Source: Nonomuraea angiospora
GTDB taxonomy: Bacteria > Actinomycetota > Actinomycetes > Streptosporangiales > Streptosporangiaceae
Length of the DNA stretch: 64,000 nt
NCBI RefSeq assembly: GCF_014873145.1
Contig: NZ_JADBEK010000001.1
Location: 2,914,001 to 2,978,000 of the forward strand
Direction: 5' to 3'
A program made the translations under genes and the position numbers. This document shows positions 60,658 through 64,000 of the stretch, piece after piece (position 1 is the stretch's first letter; each line of letters opens with the position of its first letter). The notes below the pieces were generated by a model. The model had not been told where the DNA came from. It searched no databases and was given only the letters and a program-made list of their open reading frames with translations.

Positions 60658-61500
60658 ATGAACGATCTTCTCGGCTTCGAGCCCGACGCGCGCCTGCTGA
60701 TCGTGAACAGCGACGACTTCGGCATGCACCGGGCGATCAACGACGCGGTCGTGCGCTCGATCGAGGAGGGGATCTCGGGCTCGTGCAGCCTGATGGCGCC
60801 CTGCCCGGGGGCGGAGCACGCCATGGGACTGCTGCGCGACCGGCCGGAGATCCCGTTCGGGATCCATCTGACGCTGGTGTGCGACACGCCGCGCCGCCGC
60901 TGGGGGCCGCTGGCAGCCAAGGAGGAGGTGCCGTCGCTGCTCGACGCGGCGGGTGAGCTGTTCACGCCCGACCGCGTACCCGAGCTGCTCGCCCAGGCCC
61001 GCCTCGACGAGGTGGAGCGCGAGTTCCGTGCGCAGATCGCCGCCGTGACGGACGCCGGGCCGGCGCCCACCCACCTGGACTGGCACTGCCTGGCCGACGG
61101 CGGGCGCCCCGACGTCTTCGACCTCACGGTGGCGCTGGCCCAGGAGTACGGCCTGGCGGTGCGGGCCTGGCTCGACCCGGCCCGCCAGAAGGTACGGGCG
61201 CGCGGCCTGCCGGTGGTCGACCACGACTTCCTGGACAGCTTCCGGCTCGAACTCGACGGCAAGGCGGCCACGTACGCCAGGCTGCTGCGGGAGGTGCCGG
61301 TCGGGCTGAGCGAGTGGGCCGTCCATCCGGGGCTCGGGGACGAGGACGCGCGGGCGATCGAGCCCGGCGGGTGGCGCGTGCGGCGGACCGACTACGAGTT
61401 CCTCACGTCTCCGGAGGCGCGCGAGATCCTGCGGAGCGAGGGGATCACCGTGCTCGACTACCGGGTCCTGCAGGAGGTCTGGGTCGGACGAGGCACGTAA
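60658..61500 (+). CDS. YdjC/ChbG-type carbohydrate deacetylase
   Basis: 280 residues. The metal-binding NSDDFG motif (residues 17-22), GIHLTLV and THLDWH histidines define the YdjC (ChbG/HpnK) family, which removes N-acetyl groups from chito-oligosaccharides or related sugars. The late WAVHPGLGD contains the last conserved histidine. No signal peptide; it acts in the cytoplasm. The ATG at 60658 follows a GGAG-like GGAGC. No sugar transporter is adjacent. Confidence 0.88.
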   Translation: MNDLLGFEPDARLLIVNSDDFGMHRAINDAVVRSIEEGISGSCSLMAPCPGAEHAMGLLRDRPEIPFGIHLTLVCDTPRRRWGPLAAKEEVPSLLDAAGELFTPDRVPELLAQARLDEVEREFRAQIAAVTDAGPAPTHLDWHCLADGGRPDVFDLTVALAQEYGLAVRAWLDPARQKVRARGLPVVDHDFLDSFRLELDGKAATYARLLREVPVGLSEWAVHPGLGDEDARAIEPGGWRVRRTDYEFLTSPEAREILRSEGITVLDYRVLQEVWVGRGT

Positions 61501-61826
61501 ACCAAGGACAGGCCCAGCGAGGCGCACGGCGTTGCGACTGGTGCAGGTCCCGGATGCCGAGGACTGCACCACCACCGTGGGACCCGGGTCCACCACTGGG
61601 CAGGACCATCACGCGACGCATGTCCGTCCGACGCGCCTCAAGCACGATCACCATGCGACGCAAGTCCGGCACCCTCTCGTGCGACGCGCATTCGACCAGG
61701 AGCCCCGACAGAGGCGCAGAGCCAATGCTCCGGAACACAGCATGAACAGGCCGAGAACGGTCCGTGACGCAGCGTGTGGGAGGCGGTTCAGGCGGCGCAC
61801 GGAAGGCGCCGATCCGGGCAGGACGG
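61501..61826. other. Gap with a short direct repeat, no gene seen
   Basis: A roughly 20-bp unit ATCACGCGACGCATGTCCG (61608-61626) recurs as ATCACCATGCGACGCAAGT then CCG (61647-61668). The rest of the gap between the deacetylase and the convergent DUF3040 gene has no recognisable gene. Confidence 0.5.
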
Positions 61827-62111
61827 CTAGAAGTGGGCGGCGGCCAGGGCGAGCGCGGCGGCGGCCTCGTGGCGGAGCACCATGATCAGGAGCGTGGCGA
61901 CCAACGTGGCTATGAGCAGCCAGCTGATCAGGATGATGACCGTCGAACGGCGTGGCCGCCGCCTGCGGCCCGGTTGCCCGTTGGCCTTCGCCTCGCTGCG
62001 ACGCACCCGCTCGTTGAACGACTCCAGTCGTGCGACGAGTCGCGGATCGTCGGCGACGAGGTGCTGCTCGATCTGGGCCAGCATCCGCTCCTCGTCCTGC
62101 GACCAGGCCAT
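61827..62111 (-). CDS. DUF3040 small membrane protein
   Basis: 94 residues. The N-terminal AWSQDEERMLAQIEQHLVADDP then RLVARLESF is the DUF3040 signature, followed by a basic stretch (GQPGRRRRPRR) and two close membrane segments (VIILISWLLIATLVATLLIM, quoted in part; AALALAAAHF). ATG at 62111 with GGGAGGT seven bases upstream. Function unknown; common in actinomycetes near division genes. Confidence 0.82.
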   Translation of the reverse strand: MAWSQDEERMLAQIEQHLVADDPRLVARLESFNERVRRSEAKANGQPGRRRRPRRSTVIILISWLLIATLVATLLIMVLRHEAAAALALAAAHF

Positions 62112-62221
62112 AGACGCACCTCCCGAACGCAAGCTCTGCGACGTCTTTCTGCCCAACCCTGAAGATCATTAGCCCCCGCCTGACCAGGTAATTGCAACCT
62201 CTTTTCAGTTTGCGATCATGC

Positions 62222-62237
62222 TCGAACTCCTGTTCTA
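62222..62237 (+). promoter_or_regulatory. SOS (LexA) box
   Basis: TCGAAC-TCCT-GTTCTA, one mismatch from the actinobacterial LexA consensus TCGAAC-N4-GTTCGA, eight bases before the ATG of the radical SAM gene. This position would block transcription of a short-leader promoter until DNA damage. Confidence 0.75.
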
Positions 62238-62245
62238 ATCATGGC

Positions 62246-63283
62246 ATGCGCTGGGACAACCTGCGCCTGGCCGGGCCCGGTCAGGACGATCCGGCCGTGC
62301 CGCTGTTCGCTCGCGGCGCGGTCACCCGCACGTTCGACACGCCCGAATTCAGGGGGATGACCTTCTACGAGATCCGGGCCAGATCCATCATCAACCGGGT
62401 TCCGGGGGCCAGCCGGGTCCCGTTCGAGTACACGATCAACCCCTATCGAGGGTGCACTCATCGCTGTATTTACTGTTTTGCCCGAAAAACGCATGAATAT
62501 CTAGATTTTGATGCCGGGGCGGACTTCGACTCGAAGATCGTCGTCAAGGTCAACGCCGCCGAGCTGGCCCGCAAGGAGCTGGCCTCGCCGCGCTGGGGCG
62601 GCCACCACGTGGCCATGGGCACCAACGTCGACTGCTACCAGCGCGCCGAGGGCCGCTACAAGCTGATGCGCGGCATCCTGGCCGCGTTGCGCGACGCGCG
62701 CAACCCGTTCTCGATCCTCACCAAGGGCACGCTGATCCTGCGCGACCTCGACCTGCTCACGGAGGCGGCGGACGTCACGGACGTGAGCACCAGCGTGTCG
62801 GTCGGCTTCGTCGACCCGCAGGCATGGCGCGCGGTGGAGCCGGGCACGCCCAACCCGCGCAGGCGCCTCGAGGTGTGCGCGACGCTCAACGACAACGGCA
62901 TCGCGTGCGGTGTCCTGATGGCCCCGATCCTCCCGTTCCTCACCGACTCCCCCGACCAGCTGGAGACCACCGTCAAGGAGATCGCCGCCTCGGGCGCCAC
63001 CCACATCGCCCCCATCGTGCTCCATCTGCGTCCTGGGGCGCGCGAGTGGTGGCTGGGGTGGCTGTCGCGCGAGCATCCGCGCCTGGTGCCCCGCTATCTG
63101 GAGCTGTACGGGCGCGGCGCGTACGCGCCCAAGGCGTACCAGGAGCGGGTGACGGGCCTGGTCAAGGAGCTGGCCGAACGCCACGGCGTGGGCCGCGCCA
63201 CCCCGGCCATGGCCCGCCGCCTCCCGCCCCGGCCCGCGCCCGCGCTGATCACGGACGAGCCGGAGCAGCTACGCCTGCTCTGA
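62246..63283 (+). CDS. Rv2578c-type radical SAM protein
   Basis: 345 residues. The cluster motif is CTHRCIYC (Cys70, Cys74, Cys77; C-x3-C-x2-C), preceded by EYTINPYRGC. Later blocks MGTNVDCYQRAEGRYKLMRG (in part), ILTKGTLILRDLDLL and PILPFLTDSP match the Rv2578c/SplB-like family, whose relatives include spore photoproduct lyase. In Mycobacterium tuberculosis Rv2578c belongs to the DNA-damage regulon, consistent with the SOS box here. ATG at 62246 gives the conserved MRWDNLRL start. The reaction is unproven. Confidence 0.88.
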   Translation: MRWDNLRLAGPGQDDPAVPLFARGAVTRTFDTPEFRGMTFYEIRARSIINRVPGASRVPFEYTINPYRGCTHRCIYCFARKTHEYLDFDAGADFDSKIVVKVNAAELARKELASPRWGGHHVAMGTNVDCYQRAEGRYKLMRGILAALRDARNPFSILTKGTLILRDLDLLTEAADVTDVSTSVSVGFVDPQAWRAVEPGTPNPRRRLEVCATLNDNGIACGVLMAPILPFLTDSPDQLETTVKEIAASGATHIAPIVLHLRPGAREWWLGWLSREHPRLVPRYLELYGRGAYAPKAYQERVTGLVKELAERHGVGRATPAMARRLPPRPAPALITDEPEQLRLL

Positions 63284-63422
63284 GCGACACCACCACCGCA
63301 CTCGCCCTGACCCGCGCAGTACGCCTGCTCCGAGCTCCGCACGACATCACCGCATCCGGCCAGGCCCCGCGCAGTACGCGTGCTCCGAGCTCCGCACGAC
63401 ACCACCGGGTCCGCCCTGGCCT
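63263..63422. repeat. Three tandem 50-55 bp units seeded by the radical SAM gene tail
   Basis: Unit 1 (63263-63312) includes the last codons and stop (ACGCCTGCTC then TGAGCGAC). Unit 2 (63313-63367) and unit 3 (63368-63422) start CGCGCAGTACGC and carry TGCTCCGAGCTCCGCACGAC, where the TGA has become CGA. Units 2 and 3 are about 90% alike. Confidence 0.8.
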
Positions 63423-63435
63423 CATGCGGGCCGGT

Positions 63436-63921
63436 TCAGCTGTCGTCGCGTGCGGCTCCGGCCGGGCCGAACAGGTGGCCGAGCCGGTCCAGGAACTGCT
63501 CCCAGCCGGCCTTGGCGCCATCGGCGTGCGCCTGGTCGGTGTTGACGCCGGCCTGGTGAAACTCCAGCCGGGTCACCTCATCGACAGCGGTCAGGGTCAC
63601 CGTCACCACCGATGCCGGAAGGCCGTCGGTGTTGTTGGGGTCCCCCGTGGTAAGCACCAGGCGCGCGGGCCGGTCCACCTCCCAGTACGAGCCCGACAAC
63701 GGCGCCTCGTTCCCCTCCGGCGAGACCAGGAGCGCCGACCACTGCCCGCCCGGGCGCACGTCGAGCGACACGGTGGCCTCCGGCGTGGTGAAGCCGTGCG
63801 GCCCGAACCACCGCGACAAACGCGCCGGCTCCGTCCAGGCCGCGAACACCTCCTCCGGCGCCGCCGAGTACACCCGGCTCAGCGTGGTCTCCGCGGTGAT
63901 GGGGTTGGTCACGGCGTTCAT
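63436..63921 (-). CDS. SRPBCC (AHSA1-type) protein
   Basis: 161 residues with the AHSA1/START-like fold: SRVYSAAPEEVFAAWTEPARLSRWFGPHG (in parts), GSYWEVDRPARLVLT, TRLEFHQAGV and a C-terminal GWEQFLDRLGHLF. The fold binds hydrophobic ligands or acts with Hsp90; in actinomycetes these genes usually follow an ArsR-type repressor. ATG at 63921 with GAAGGAG six bases upstream. A gene ends 41 bp upstream on the same strand, possibly that repressor. Confidence 0.87.
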   Translation of the reverse strand: MNAVTNPITAETTLSRVYSAAPEEVFAAWTEPARLSRWFGPHGFTTPEATVSLDVRPGGQWSALLVSPEGNEAPLSGSYWEVDRPARLVLTTGDPNNTDGLPASVVTVTLTAVDEVTRLEFHQAGVNTDQAHADGAKAGWEQFLDRLGHLFGPAGAARDDS

Positions 63922-63961
63922 TCACTTCTCCTTCGAAGACGATGATCGGTAATCGCGCCGG

Positions 63962-64000
63962 TCAGGCGCGTGGTGTGACGACCGGGTGGTCCCGGTCGCC
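63962..64000 (-). CDS. C-terminal fragment of the gene upstream of SRPBCC
   Basis: The last 12 codons (GDRDHPVVTPRA) and TGA of a frame that enters from outside the window. Given the SRPBCC gene 41 bp downstream, an ArsR-type regulator is the usual neighbour, but this fragment is too short to identify. Confidence 0.4.
   Translation of the reverse strand, partial: GDRDHPVVTPRA

Overview
The window is about 72% GC and reads as chromosome of an actinomycete. GTG and TTG starts are common, genes sit close together, and the gene families (LAL/LuxR regulators, SARP, WS/DGAT, HelR-type helicase, DUF3040, a mycobacterial-style SOS box, WapA-like RHS with LamG partner) fit Streptosporangiales such as Nonomuraea. 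That placement is inference from gene content, not from a marker gene.

Layout. 1-6.5 kb: a truncated RHS/WapA-like surface polymorphic protein and its upstream LamG partner, both minus strand. 6.7-12.5 kb: a large LAL regulator divergent from gntR-MFS-rraA; a 364-bp transposase-less IS200/IS605-like element sits between the MFS stop and the rraA ribosome binding site. 12.5-18.3 kb: a sugar-hydrolase block with a 5'-truncated GH43-like gene, a secreted double-psi-barrel protein, a GH42 beta-galactosidase and a divergent LacI regulator with three palindromic operators. 18.3-36.4 kb: housekeeping and regulatory genes (adenosine deaminase, group 2 sigma factor, WS/DGAT, AlkZ-like DNA glycosylase, SARP regulator, acetolactate synthase, SulP transporter, TetR/HelR pair, PadR). 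36.6-43.6 kb: a four-gene MacB-type export operon divergent from a two-component system.

43.6-45.7 kb holds the most interesting system: a TROVE/Ro60-family protein preceded on the same strand by two tandem Y RNAs. Each has a conserved Ro-type helix and a circularly permuted tRNA-like module. The second ends in a GC helix plus seven U, 48 nt before the TROVE start codon, so it could also act as an attenuator. 46-50.6 kb: PlsC-like acyltransferase, penicillin-binding protein, M24 peptidase, membrane protein and TetR. 50.6-53.5 kb is a decayed island: a frameshifted methyltransferase and a merR gene split cleanly by a complete IS200/IS605 element (tnpA, tnpB, both ends, omega-RNA region). 53.8-59 kb: gntR-osmC and a sialic-acid block (GntR, NanA-like lyase, secreted sialidase with LamG) that shares a palindromic operator. 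59.5-64 kb: secreted endonuclease/phosphatase-family protein, YdjC deacetylase, DUF3040 protein, radical SAM gene with an SOS box, and an SRPBCC protein.

A pattern across the window is short tandem duplication seeded at the 3' ends of genes, often copying the stop-codon region. At least six cases are visible.
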